Shown here: positions 1 through 6,413 of the stretch, in pieces
Layout of the letters: each line of letters starts with the position of its first letter
How positions within the stretch are numbered: position 1 is the first letter of the stretch
Assembly: GCA_038239195.1 (NCBI GenBank)
Contig: JBBSEZ010000425.1
Location: 1-8,564, forward strand
From: JBBSEZ01 sp038239195
GTDB taxonomy: Bacteria; Planctomycetota; Planctomycetia; Gemmatales; Gemmataceae
Direction: 5' to 3'
Length of the DNA: 8,564 nt
Translations under genes and position numbers: made by a program
Notes under the pieces: model-generated
What the model saw: only the letters and a program-made list of their open reading frames with translations
What the model was told of the DNA's origin: nothing
The model's database searches: none

Positions 1-33
1 CGCGGCGCGCGGCGCGCGGCGCGCGGCGCGCGG
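1..33. repeat. 7-base GC-only tandem repeat (CGCGGCG), cut by the window start
   Basis: The unit CGCGGCG is repeated four times in perfect register (1-28) and continues partly to about 33, where it decays into CGCGGGG. The array begins at the first base of the window, so its real length is unknown. It lies immediately upstream of the chosen GTG start of the large gene. The reading frame of that gene stays open through the repeat to the window edge, where it would encode an Arg/Ala/Gly-rich stretch. Because 7 is not a multiple of 3, gain or loss of a unit would shift any reading frame crossing it. Confidence 0.8.
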
Positions 34-41
34 GGCGGCCC

Positions 42-3000
42 GTGCGCTTCGTGCGTCTCCAGTTGACCGCCTACGAAGACCGTTGCCTCCCAAATGATCT
101 GCTCGGCGCAGCGGCGTTGCCCGTGTTCGGGACGAACCTGTCCGTCCTTCAGGCGCCCGCCATCGTCAACTCCCTCGACAGCGGGCAGGGTGGGGGCACC
201 TCCGTGACCATCGCGCAGCCGGGCTATGGGAGCGAGTTGGATCCCGCCATTCAGGCCGCGGCCTTCTCTTTGCTCTTGGCCAGCTATCGCGGTTCGGGCA
301 ACCAGAGCGAGGGCACTTCGGCGGCCCACGATTTCGCCGGCACGACCGGAGCAACGTCGGTCAGCGCCCCCAACCCCGCGGAACCGTGGGCGAACGACGG
401 CCTCTCCGGCGACCCGGCGTGGCTGACGGCCTTGACGGCCGGACAGCCGACTCCGCCCGCCAAAGACACGAGCTCCGCAGGGGGCAATGGCTCGGGCGGC
501 GGAGGTGGTGGCGGCGGTGGAGGCGGTGCTTCGGGCGCCAGCCCGTCCATGCCAACCCCGCCCGCGGCGCCGGCCTCGCCGGGCGGCACTTCCACGCCCC
601 CTGGCAACGGCGGGGCCCCGCCTCCGGTCACGGGCCCTGGCGTGCCGACCGCAGCGCCGGCCTCGCCGGGCGGCACTTCCACGCCCCCTGGCAACGGCGG
701 GGCCCCGCCTCCGGGCATGGGCCCTGGCGTGCCGCCGGGCGGGACCGTGTCGGCCTCGGGGCAGATGGTCGGGGCGGTCCGCAGTGGACTGGCCAACGCC
801 AACGTGCCCTCCAACCTGCAAGGGGTCAACAACCCCATCCAGGCGGTGGTGGGCGCCCCCAACATCGGCGCCCTGGTGTCCACCTTCACCGACGCGAGCC
901 CCAACGCGGCCCCCGGCGACTTCACCGCCTCCATCTACTGGGGCGACTCGATGACGGCCAGCCCCGGCGCGGTGACGCCGCTGCCCACGGGCGGGCTCGG
1001 CGTGACCGGCGACCACACCTACACGAGCGCCGGGCAATTCTCCGTCTTCGTGACGGTGACCGACGTGGCTTCCGGCCTCACGGCGTCGGGAGCGACCTAC
1101 GCCCAGGTTGACGACGCCCCGATCACCGCCAGCCCGGCGGATGCCCACCTGACGGCCGGGGCGAGCGCCCCCTTCACGGTGGCGACGTTCACCACCGCCG
1201 ACGTCGGCGCCACGGCGAACCAGTATAGCGCGACCGTCAATTGGCACGATGGCTCGGCGCCGGCTTCGGGCACCGTGAGCGGGGGAGCCGGCAACTTCAC
1301 CGTCAGCGTCAGCCAACCCTTCCCGACGGCCGGCCAGTTCCAACCCATCGTGACGATCTCGAGCGCGGGGGGGGCGCAGGACCAGACCGTCAGCAACGTC
1401 AGCGTGACGGACCAGCCCCTGGTCGCGGGCGCCCTCACCTTCGCCCCCGGGCAGGAGGGCGACGCCAGCAGCCTGACCGCGACCTTCAGCGCCACCGGCG
1501 CCAACGAACCGGCCAGCGCTTACAGCGCGACCATCGGCTGGGGCGACGACAGCAACGACGGCGCGACGGTCGGCGGCGACCCGGGCAACTTGAACACCAC
1601 GGCCACCCACGTTTACTCGGCCCCGGGCAACTACCCGGTTTCGGTCGTCTTCACCGGCCCGGACGGCGCCACCGTCAACGAGACGGGGACCATCGCCATC
1701 GCCGACGCCCCGCTGGCGCTCGCCGGCACCACCTTCTACGCGGCCCAGAGCATCGATAGCGGGAACGTGGCCGTGGCGGCATTCGCGGACAACCACCCCA
1801 CCGCCGCCGTCGGCGACTACAGCGCCACCATCGACTGGAACGACGGTGCGCCCACCTCGGTGGGCACCGTCGTGGCCTCGCCCGCCGGCTTCCTCGTGAC
1901 CGGCGACCACACCTACGCCCAGACCGGCCTGTTCGCCCCCACGGTCACCATCGCGAGCGACGGCGCCTCGGCCAGTACGACCGCCAGTGCCAACGTCACG
2001 ACAATGAGCCCCGGGGCGACCACCTTCAACGCCATCCAGGGCGCCGCCTTCACCGACCTGCCCGTGGCCTCGTTCACCGACACGCAGGCCGGCAGTTACA
2101 CGGCCCAGATCGACTGGGGCGACGGCAGCGCCCCGAGCGCCGGCACGGTCAGCGGCTCGGCCGGGGACTACATGGTGACCGGCAGCCACACCTACCTCGA
2201 AGGCGGCGACCACGTCGTCGTGGCGACCATCACCGACGCCAGCGGGGCCACCACGGTCGCCACCTCGACCGCCCACGTGGCCGACCTGGGCCTGACGGCG
2301 ACCGGCGCCAACTTTACGGTGGCCCAGAACGCGCCGAGCACCGACCTGACCGTGGCGACGTTCTCGCCGCTCAGCCCGTCGGCGCCCGCGGCCGGTTTCT
2401 CCGCGGTCATCGACTGGGGCGACGGCACGGACGTCGATGCGTTCGCGTCGGTGGTCCCGGTGAGCGGCGGGTATGCCGTCGTCGGCCGTCACCCCTACGC
2501 CGCGCAGGGCACCTACACCGTCACGGTCACGATCACCGACCCGGGCGGGACCTCGTCCACCGCGACGAGCACGGCCACGGTCGGCGCCCCGGTCGAGTCG
2601 GTCACCCCCGCCTCCTTCAGCGCCGCCCCGGGAGACATGGCCAGCCAGGTCGTGGCGACCTTCCAGGGCCCCACGGGCGATTACGGCGCGACCATCGACT
2701 GGGGCGACGGCTCGGCGCCGACCGACGGCTTCGTGAGCGGCTCCTCGGGCAACTACAGCGTGGCGGGCTTCCACCCCTACGCGTCACCCGGCGTCTACGC
2801 CGTTCACGTGGTCGTCACCGACGCGGCGGGGGACAGCTCCGCCGCGGACGGCACTGCTACCGTGCAGGACGGCGCCCTCGCCCTCACCGTCACCGCCAGC
2901 AACGCCGTCGAGGGGCAGGCGGTCTCCGGCCCGGTGGCGACGTTCACCGACGCCAACCTCGCGGAAGCGGCGGGCTCCTTCACCGCTACCGTCGATTGGG

Positions 3001-5204
3001 GAGACGGCGCCGTGACGGCGGCCACGGTCGGCGGGGGCAACGGCAGCTTCAGCGTCTTCGCCAGCAACACCTACTTCACGACAGGCTCGTTCCCCGTGCT
3101 GGTGACGATCAGCCGCGCCGACGGCAGCACCCCGGTGAGCGCGGCGGGGGCGGAGGCCGTGGCCGACGCGGCCTTGACCGGCACGGCCGCCACGCTGAAC
3201 GCCACGCAGGGATTGGCGTTGACGAACGTGACGGTCGCCGCCTTCAACGATGCGAGCCTGACCACGGTCGCTACGAGCTACGTGGCGACCGTGGATTGGG
3301 GCGACGGCACGGTGGCCGGCGCGGGCGTGGTGTACGGGGACAACGGCGGCTACAGCGTGAGCGGCAGCCACGTCTACGCCTACGCGGGGACGTACGTGGT
3401 GCGCGTCATCGTGAGCGACGCGGGCGGCAGCGTGGAACTGGACGGGACGGCGGGGGTGCAGCCGCCGCCGCAGTATCAGGTGGCGACGTTCACGGACACG
3501 GACAACAGCACGTTGCCGGGCGCTTACGCGGCCCAGATCGACTTCGGCGACGGGTCGCAGCCGACGGCCGGGACGATCGCGGGGGGGAATGGGAACTTCA
3601 CGGTCAGCGGCAGTCACGCCTACGCGGCGGAGGGGCAGTACACGGCGACGGTGACGATCTGGAAGCAGGGTGCGCTGGCGGCGACGGTGACGAGCATGGT
3701 GTGGGTGGCGCCAGCGGGGATGATGCTGGCGGCACAGCCGCCGCTCGCGCTACCAGAGGTGCGCCCGTGGTTGGACGTGGGCTTGCAGAAGATGACCTAT
3801 GCCGAGCCCGACGCTTCGCTGGTCATCACGGCGGACAAGGGCGGGAAGCGCTACGATAAGCCCACTTACGAGAAGTCGAAAAACGCGATAGGGATCGCCG
3901 CCAACCAGCCCTTCGCAAGCTGGCAAGACCCTCTCGCCTTCAAGGTCGGCGATTCGCTGACGATCAAGGGGCTCGACTTCGTGGTGGACGGCCCCAAGCC
4001 CTTCCCCAAGGCGGACCGCATGCAGGCCGTGGGGACCGTGACCGCAGGGAAGAACCTGCGGAAGGTGGCGACTATCACTGCGGACCTGGTGCTTCAACCG
4101 GGTGGGAAACTGATCAGTTTGAAAGGGGGCCCTGTCACGGCCATGGCGGGCGGCAAGCCCTTCACCTTCCCGAAGGTCGATCAGGGCCCGCTCGTCATTA
4201 TCTGGGACATCGTCCTCGATGGAAAGAAGCGGTTCTTCGACTTCTCGGACAACAATTTCTACGTGGTCTTGAAAAAGCCGTACGCCAACAATCGCCCGCT
4301 GTACCAGACGCTGCTCTCGACGGGGAGCATCTACAACGGCGGGGCGGCGGACACCGATGCCACGGTGTTGGCGAATGCCTGGGGGAAGTTCCAGACGCTC
4401 AAGGTGCAGCGGGCAGACGAACTCGCCAAGAAGTCGAACGTCAATTTGACCTACTACGGCACGTATGCGACAGCGCAGGATCGCACCGACTTCTTGCTGG
4501 CGACGGGCGACGGCAACTGCGTGGCGTGGTCGAAGTTCTTCCTCGACGTGCTGGAGGCGCAGGGACAGTATCAGCAGAACCAACTCCATGGCTTTCAGCA
4601 AACCCAGGTCAAGACCGGGTTGTTCTATCCGCTCCCGGCCGGTTCACCTCCCGGAACTCCGCGACAGCCGATCCTGTATCCGGCCTATTTCTTGATCCCG
4701 CAGTGGGGGTTTGCCAATCCGCCTTTGATCAAGCTGCCAAATATTTTCCCTGCCGCGCCAGCTTGGCGAGGGACGAGCTTTTACCTGAACGTGGTGGAAC
4801 CGCGCAGTCCGCTGAATAACACGCCGCACTTGGGGGTGAATAGCTATCTCTGGAAGGGAACGCCGCAGGTCACCCAGGAGCGGAATGCGGCCGGCAACTG
4901 GAAGGGGCAGGGCAACGACAACCCGGCATCCATGTTCGACAGCCACGTGGTCGTGGTGATTAACGGCAAAATTTACGACCCGAGCTATGGCACAGAGACC
5001 AAGTTCGACGCCAACTACACCAAGATCAAGAGCCAATTCGTCGGTTACATGCTCCCGTTTCTCCAATTGCCGCTCAATCCGGCCAATGGCTACGCCGCAG
5101 GGGGGAAAGTGACGACGGTGTTCCTGGGGCTCGATAAGAGAAGCCTCCTTGTCGCCGGTCTCCCGTTGGTCCGGGTGGGCGACGCCACCTACAACAACTA
5201 TTGA
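42..5204 (+). CDS. Giant exported PKD-repeat protein with C-terminal transglutaminase-like domain
   Basis: About 1720 residues. In order: an N-terminal motif LTAYEDRCLPND (about residues 8-19) of the planctomycete LExLEDRxxP type; a Ser/Thr/Pro/Gly-rich region with 11 consecutive Gly (152-162) and two copies of a 29-residue Pro/Gly repeat (175-232); ten PKD-like repeats of about 83-101 residues (about 267-1222); and a C-terminal part (1223-1720) carrying a transglutaminase-like Cys-His-Asp triad (C1493, H1635, D1646). No classical Sec signal, transmembrane segment or C-terminal anchor is visible. I find only two cysteines, C15 and C1493. PKD arrays usually act as extracellular spacers or adhesion modules, so a cell-surface location is inferred. 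The start is uncertain: GTG at 42 lacks a clear Shine-Dalgarno, GTG at 51 is an alternative, and the frame stays open upstream to base 3. The gene leads an apparent operon with three small paralogous exported proteins. The substrate of the putative enzyme is unknown; it could be a cross-linking transglutaminase or a cysteine peptidase. Confidence 0.9.
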   Translation: MRFVRLQLTAYEDRCLPNDLLGAAALPVFGTNLSVLQAPAIVNSLDSGQGGGTSVTIAQPGYGSELDPAIQAAAFSLLLASYRGSGNQSEGTSAAHDFAGTTGATSVSAPNPAEPWANDGLSGDPAWLTALTAGQPTPPAKDTSSAGGNGSGGGGGGGGGGGASGASPSMPTPPAAPASPGGTSTPPGNGGAPPPVTGPGVPTAAPASPGGTSTPPGNGGAPPPGMGPGVPPGGTVSASGQMVGAVRSGLANANVPSNLQGVNNPIQAVVGAPNIGALVSTFTDASPNAAPGDFTASIYWGDSMTASPGAVTPLPTGGLGVTGDHTYTSAGQFSVFVTVTDVASGLTASGATYAQVDDAPITASPADAHLTAGASAPFTVATFTTADVGATANQYSATVNWHDGSAPASGTVSGGAGNFTVSVSQPFPTAGQFQPIVTISSAGGAQDQTVSNVSVTDQPLVAGALTFAPGQEGDASSLTATFSATGANEPASAYSATIGWGDDSNDGATVGGDPGNLNTTATHVYSAPGNYPVSVVFTGPDGATVNETGTIAIADAPLALAGTTFYAAQSIDSGNVAVAAFADNHPTAAVGDYSATIDWNDGAPTSVGTVVASPAGFLVTGDHTYAQTGLFAPTVTIASDGASASTTASANVTTMSPGATTFNAIQGAAFTDLPVASFTDTQAGSYTAQIDWGDGSAPSAGTVSGSAGDYMVTGSHTYLEGGDHVVVATITDASGATTVATSTAHVADLGLTATGANFTVAQNAPSTDLTVATFSPLSPSAPAAGFSAVIDWGDGTDVDAFASVVPVSGGYAVVGRHPYAAQGTYTVTVTITDPGGTSSTATSTATVGAPVESVTPASFSAAPGDMASQVVATFQGPTGDYGATIDWGDGSAPTDGFVSGSSGNYSVAGFHPYASPGVYAVHVVVTDAAGDSSAADGTATVQDGALALTVTASNAVEGQAVSGPVATFTDANLAEAAGSFTATVDWGDGAVTAATVGGGNGSFSVFASNTYFTTGSFPVLVTISRADGSTPVSAAGAEAVADAALTGTAATLNATQGLALTNVTVAAFNDASLTTVATSYVATVDWGDGTVAGAGVVYGDNGGYSVSGSHVYAYAGTYVVRVIVSDAGGSVELDGTAGVQPPPQYQVATFTDTDNSTLPGAYAAQIDFGDGSQPTAGTIAGGNGNFTVSGSHAYAAEGQYTATVTIWKQGALAATVTSMVWVAPAGMMLAAQPPLALPEVRPWLDVGLQKMTYAEPDASLVITADKGGKRYDKPTYEKSKNAIGIAANQPFASWQDPLAFKVGDSLTIKGLDFVVDGPKPFPKADRMQAVGTVTAGKNLRKVATITADLVLQPGGKLISLKGGPVTAMAGGKPFTFPKVDQGPLVIIWDIVLDGKKRFFDFSDNNFYVVLKKPYANNRPLYQTLLSTGSIYNGGAADTDATVLANAWGKFQTLKVQRADELAKKSNVNLTYYGTYATAQDRTDFLLATGDGNCVAWSKFFLDVLEAQGQYQQNQLHGFQQTQVKTGLFYPLPAGSPPGTPRQPILYPAYFLIPQWGFANPPLIKLPNIFPAAPAWRGTSFYLNVVEPRSPLNNTPHLGVNSYLWKGTPQVTQERNAAGNWKGQGNDNPASMFDSHVVVVINGKIYDPSYGTETKFDANYTKIKSQFVGYMLPFLQLPLNPANGYAAGGKVTTVFLGLDKRSLLVAGLPLVRVGDATYNNY
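57..98 (+). other. Planctomycete-type N-terminal motif LTAYEDRCLPND
   Basis: Residues 6-19 of the giant protein read LQLTAYEDRCLPND. This resembles the LExLEDRxxPS motif that I recognise at the N-termini of many large, presumably exported, Gemmata-group proteins, where it usually follows a basic stretch. Here an Arg-rich stretch is available both just before it (RFVR) and in the open frame upstream of position 42, so translation may begin earlier than annotated. The motif is thought to be tied to export or surface sorting, but its mechanism is not something the sequence shows. Confidence 0.55.
495..527 (+). repeat. Eleven-glycine run in the linker
   Basis: Eleven consecutive Gly codons (residues 152-162) use a mixture of GGC, GGT and GGA. 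The run is therefore not a pure trinucleotide microsatellite and is probably kept for its protein-level flexibility rather than produced by recent slippage. It sits between the N-terminal region and the Pro/Gly repeats, and reads as a flexible hinge before the rigid PKD stalk. Confidence 0.85.
564..737 (+). repeat. Tandem 87-base duplication encoding a 29-residue Pro/Gly linker
   Basis: Copy 1 is 564-650 and copy 2 is 651-737. Each encodes a unit beginning AAPASPGGTSTPPGNGG and ending with GPGVP plus one residue. Bases 567-627 and 654-714 are identical over 61 bases, including synonymous positions, which marks a recent in-frame duplication. The copies differ mainly at the VT versus GM dipeptide and at the last residue. 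The unit looks like an extended, protease-resistant spacer that lengthens the arm between the N-terminus and the PKD array. Confidence 0.9.
840..3707 (+). repeat. Array of ten PKD-like repeats (protein domain repeats)
   Basis: Approximate repeats: 840-1109, 1110-1406, 1407-1700, 1701-1997, 1998-2279, 2280-2582, 2583-2864, 2865-3161, 3162-3458 and 3459-3707. Each has a VATFTD-like strand, a central (I/V)DWGDG-type motif, then a G(S/D)HTY or similar motif followed by G.....VTITD, and ends in a short TATV/AHV strand leading into the next unit. This order is the hallmark of PKD beta-sandwiches. The WGDG motif is altered in several units: YWGDS in 1, NWHDG in 2, GWGDD in 3, DWNDG in 4 and DFGDG in 10. 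Repeat 10 is short at its N-terminal side. The DNA of the units is diverged, so the array is old rather than freshly amplified. Such arrays usually form extended stalks or carbohydrate/protein-binding spacers outside the cell. Confidence 0.88.
4374..5000 (+). other. Transglutaminase-like (papain-fold) catalytic domain within the giant protein
   Basis: Residues about 1445-1653. The nucleophile motif is GDGNCVAWSKFFLDVLEAQG (C1493), matching the GxCxxxSxLFxxLLRAxG pattern of transglutaminase-like helices. The His/Asp part is DSHVVVVINGKIYDPSYG (H1635, D1646), matching HxWxEVxxxGxWxxxDP. An upstream segment LTYYGTYATAQDRTDFLLATG fits the helix-strand approach to the cysteine. The Cys-to-His distance of 142 residues is longer than in the compact family members and is filled by a Pro/aromatic-rich insert (about 1525-1600). 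The triad is complete, so activity is plausible. Whether it cross-links, deamidates or hydrolyses peptides cannot be told from the sequence. Confidence 0.7.
4747..4773. repeat. Imperfect palindrome (REP-like hairpin) inside the transglutaminase-like domain
   Basis: TCCCT at 4747-4751 pairs with AGGGA at 4769-4773, and CGCCA at 4756-4760 pairs with TGGCG at 4764-4768. The loop is GCT, with an unpaired GCCG on the 5' side. That gives ten perfect pairs in 27 bases of coding DNA. In the gene frame it encodes FPAAPAWRG, in the insert between the catalytic Cys and His. The form resembles short dispersed palindromes of bacterial genomes, but only one copy is seen here. Confidence 0.5.
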
Positions 5205-5210
5205 GTGGAG
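5205..5210 (+). promoter_or_regulatory. Ribosome binding site that decides the start at 5217
   Basis: GTGGAG directly follows the TGA stop of the giant gene (5202-5204) and lies 6 bases before the ATG at 5217. Read as a Shine-Dalgarno it makes ATG 5217 the start, giving MRVVLLCLLTLLPW, which aligns with the starts of the two downstream paralogs. Reading the GTG at 5205 as a start would instead add MEHD in front of the signal sequence. Closeness to the upstream stop suggests translational coupling. Confidence 0.65.
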
Positions 5211-5216
5211 CATGAC

Positions 5217-6395
5217 ATGCGAGTTGTCCTCCTTTGCTTGCTAACGCTGCTGCCCTGGGCCCAGGGAGAGGGCGCTGCGCCCAGCCCTGCGCCCCGCCCG
5301 GGGGTGCAACTCGCCGCTGTCCACAAGGGCAAGGTGTTCACTGCGATGGACGCCGCCACGTTCATGCGGGGGGACTTGACTGCCTCGCCGGTGGTTGCCC
5401 ACGTTTACGACTTCAACCATAGTTTGTACGAAGCTCCGCCGCGCTGGCGGCTCGCCGCCGGGCGACTGCTGCGGATCGATTCGGACCGACAAGTGCCGCT
5501 GCCTGGCCTTCGCAAACTGCGGTTTACGTGGGACACCTCGGACTTGGACGATCCGATCCTGTTTCGCGCAGGGCCTCAGCCGAAGGCGGCCGTTGGCCCC
5601 CCCCAGGAGCGATATGGCCTAACCTTCCCACGTGTCCGCAAAGAGGCCCTCCTAACGGCGATGTATTGGCACATCCGCGAGCATGTGAACGATAACATCA
5701 TGAAGGTGCCTGACGACAAGTTCCCGTACCACCACTACGAGTTCTACTACGACCTGATCCCCGAGGGGCCCAAGGCCGAAGGGCTCGGCTACTACAAGCT
5801 GTTCGTGCTAGCCAACGGCAGGCTACAGAGGGGCATCGAAAAGCGCCGGGCCGAGGAGGCGAGCAAGCCCCTCCCCAAAGGCAAGAAAAAGCGCCCGCCG
5901 GTGTACGGCCCCAAACTTGCCGACGCGCCCGGCGGCCCCCTGGACGGCGGGTTCCTGGGCGTCTGGGCGGTAGACCGGCGCGGGCAGTGGGCGCTGGTGG
6001 AGCAGATCCAGCCGCCCTTCTCGGAGCGCTTCCAGGTCTTCGCGCTCGGCACGACCTGGTTCTTCGTGACGGACTCGGGCAAGGTGTACGCGGGCAAGAA
6101 GCCGGCCAAGGGCAAGCCGCGGAAGCTGGAGCCGTGGTGGTCCGAGCCGGGCCTCCCCATCATCGCGGTCGTGCAGGACGCCGAGACCGGCAGGACGTTC
6201 CTCTTCGGCCGGGCCGCCCGCAAGGCGGACAAGGACTTCTACGTCGAGTTGGGCGAGAGGCCGGTCCCGCGCCCGTTCGTGCCGGCCGACCTCAAGGCGG
6301 TGGAGACGGTCGATCCGCTCAAGACGATGATGCAGTACGCCGGCCTGCTGGTCAAAGACAAGAAGATCGCCCTGCCCAAGAAGGCCAAGAAGTAG
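5217..6395 (+). CDS. Exported protein of unknown function, tandem paralog 1
   Basis: 392 residues, not recognised as a named family. It starts with a Sec-type signal (MRVVLLCLLTLLPWAQG, likely cleaved near residue 17; no lipobox) and then a Pro-rich stretch. The N-terminal block contains GVQLAAVHKGKVFTAMDA, PVVAHVYDF and APPRWRLA. A strongly conserved aromatic motif KFPYHHYEFYYDL lies at residues 168-180. Next comes a basic helix-like segment RLQRGIEKRRAEEA. The C-terminal half is beta-rich and almost invariant among the paralogs: GVWAVDRRGQWALVEQ, GTTWFFVTDSGKVYAGKK, a Lys-rich KPAKGKPRK, then GRTFLFGRAARKADKDFYVE. The protein ends in ALPKKAKK. It starts 12 bases after the giant PKD gene and 18 bases before paralog 2, so co-transcription is likely. 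A secreted, Lys-rich protein beside a transglutaminase-like enzyme could be a partner or substrate, but this is only inference. The alternative GTG start at 5205 is less likely. Confidence 0.88.
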   Translation: MRVVLLCLLTLLPWAQGEGAAPSPAPRPGVQLAAVHKGKVFTAMDAATFMRGDLTASPVVAHVYDFNHSLYEAPPRWRLAAGRLLRIDSDRQVPLPGLRKLRFTWDTSDLDDPILFRAGPQPKAAVGPPQERYGLTFPRVRKEALLTAMYWHIREHVNDNIMKVPDDKFPYHHYEFYYDLIPEGPKAEGLGYYKLFVLANGRLQRGIEKRRAEEASKPLPKGKKKRPPVYGPKLADAPGGPLDGGFLGVWAVDRRGQWALVEQIQPPFSERFQVFALGTTWFFVTDSGKVYAGKKPAKGKPRKLEPWWSEPGLPIIAVVQDAETGRTFLFGRAARKADKDFYVELGERPVPRPFVPADLKAVETVDPLKTMMQYAGLLVKDKKIALPKKAKK

Positions 6396-6413
6396 CGGAG
6401 GACGGGAGGGCCG
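6396..6413 (+). promoter_or_regulatory. 18-base spacer with double Shine-Dalgarno, between paralogs 1 and 2
   Basis: The whole gap is CGGAGGACGGGAGGGCCG. It carries GGAGG twice, 12 and 4 bases before the ATG at 6414. The gap is too short for a separate promoter or terminator, so paralog 2 should be translated from the shared transcript. The same 18 bases recur at 7608-7625. Confidence 0.7.

Noticed and set aside
284..934. 216-codon open frame on the minus strand
   Set aside because: It is the complement of the low-complexity Pro/Gly linker and translates to Pro/Gly-rich sequence with no domain; such open antisense frames are expected at this GC.
2784..3617. 277-codon open frame on the minus strand
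   Set aside because: It is opposite PKD repeats 7-10, gives an Arg/His/Val-rich product typical of a shadow frame, and has no conserved motif.
840..3707. PKD array considered as a CRISPR or DNA-level satellite
   Set aside because: The periodicity is at the protein level (units of about 83-101 codons) and the DNA of the units is diverged, with no repeat-spacer structure.
2996..3859. 287-codon plus-strand frame overlapping the PKD array
   Set aside because: The product is a Gly/Arg-rich shadow, whereas the main frame shows clear PKD motifs across the same bases.
3750..4601. 283-codon open frame on the minus strand
   Set aside because: It is opposite the C-terminal region of the giant protein, whose catalytic motif sits in the + frame; no recognisable domain in the antisense product.
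4526..4819. Plus-strand frame containing CRASLARDE
   Set aside because: A peptide of this look arises from reading the small palindrome at 4747-4773 in another frame; it overlaps the catalytic motif of the real gene and has no support of its own.
5205..5207. GTG as the start of paralog 1
   Set aside because: It would abut the previous stop, add MEHD before the signal sequence and use up the GTGGAG ribosome binding site; ATG 5217 aligns with the other paralogs.
6396..6413. Possible terminator or internal promoter between paralogs
   Set aside because: The gap is 18 bases of purine-rich ribosome-binding sequence with no stem-loop and no T run.
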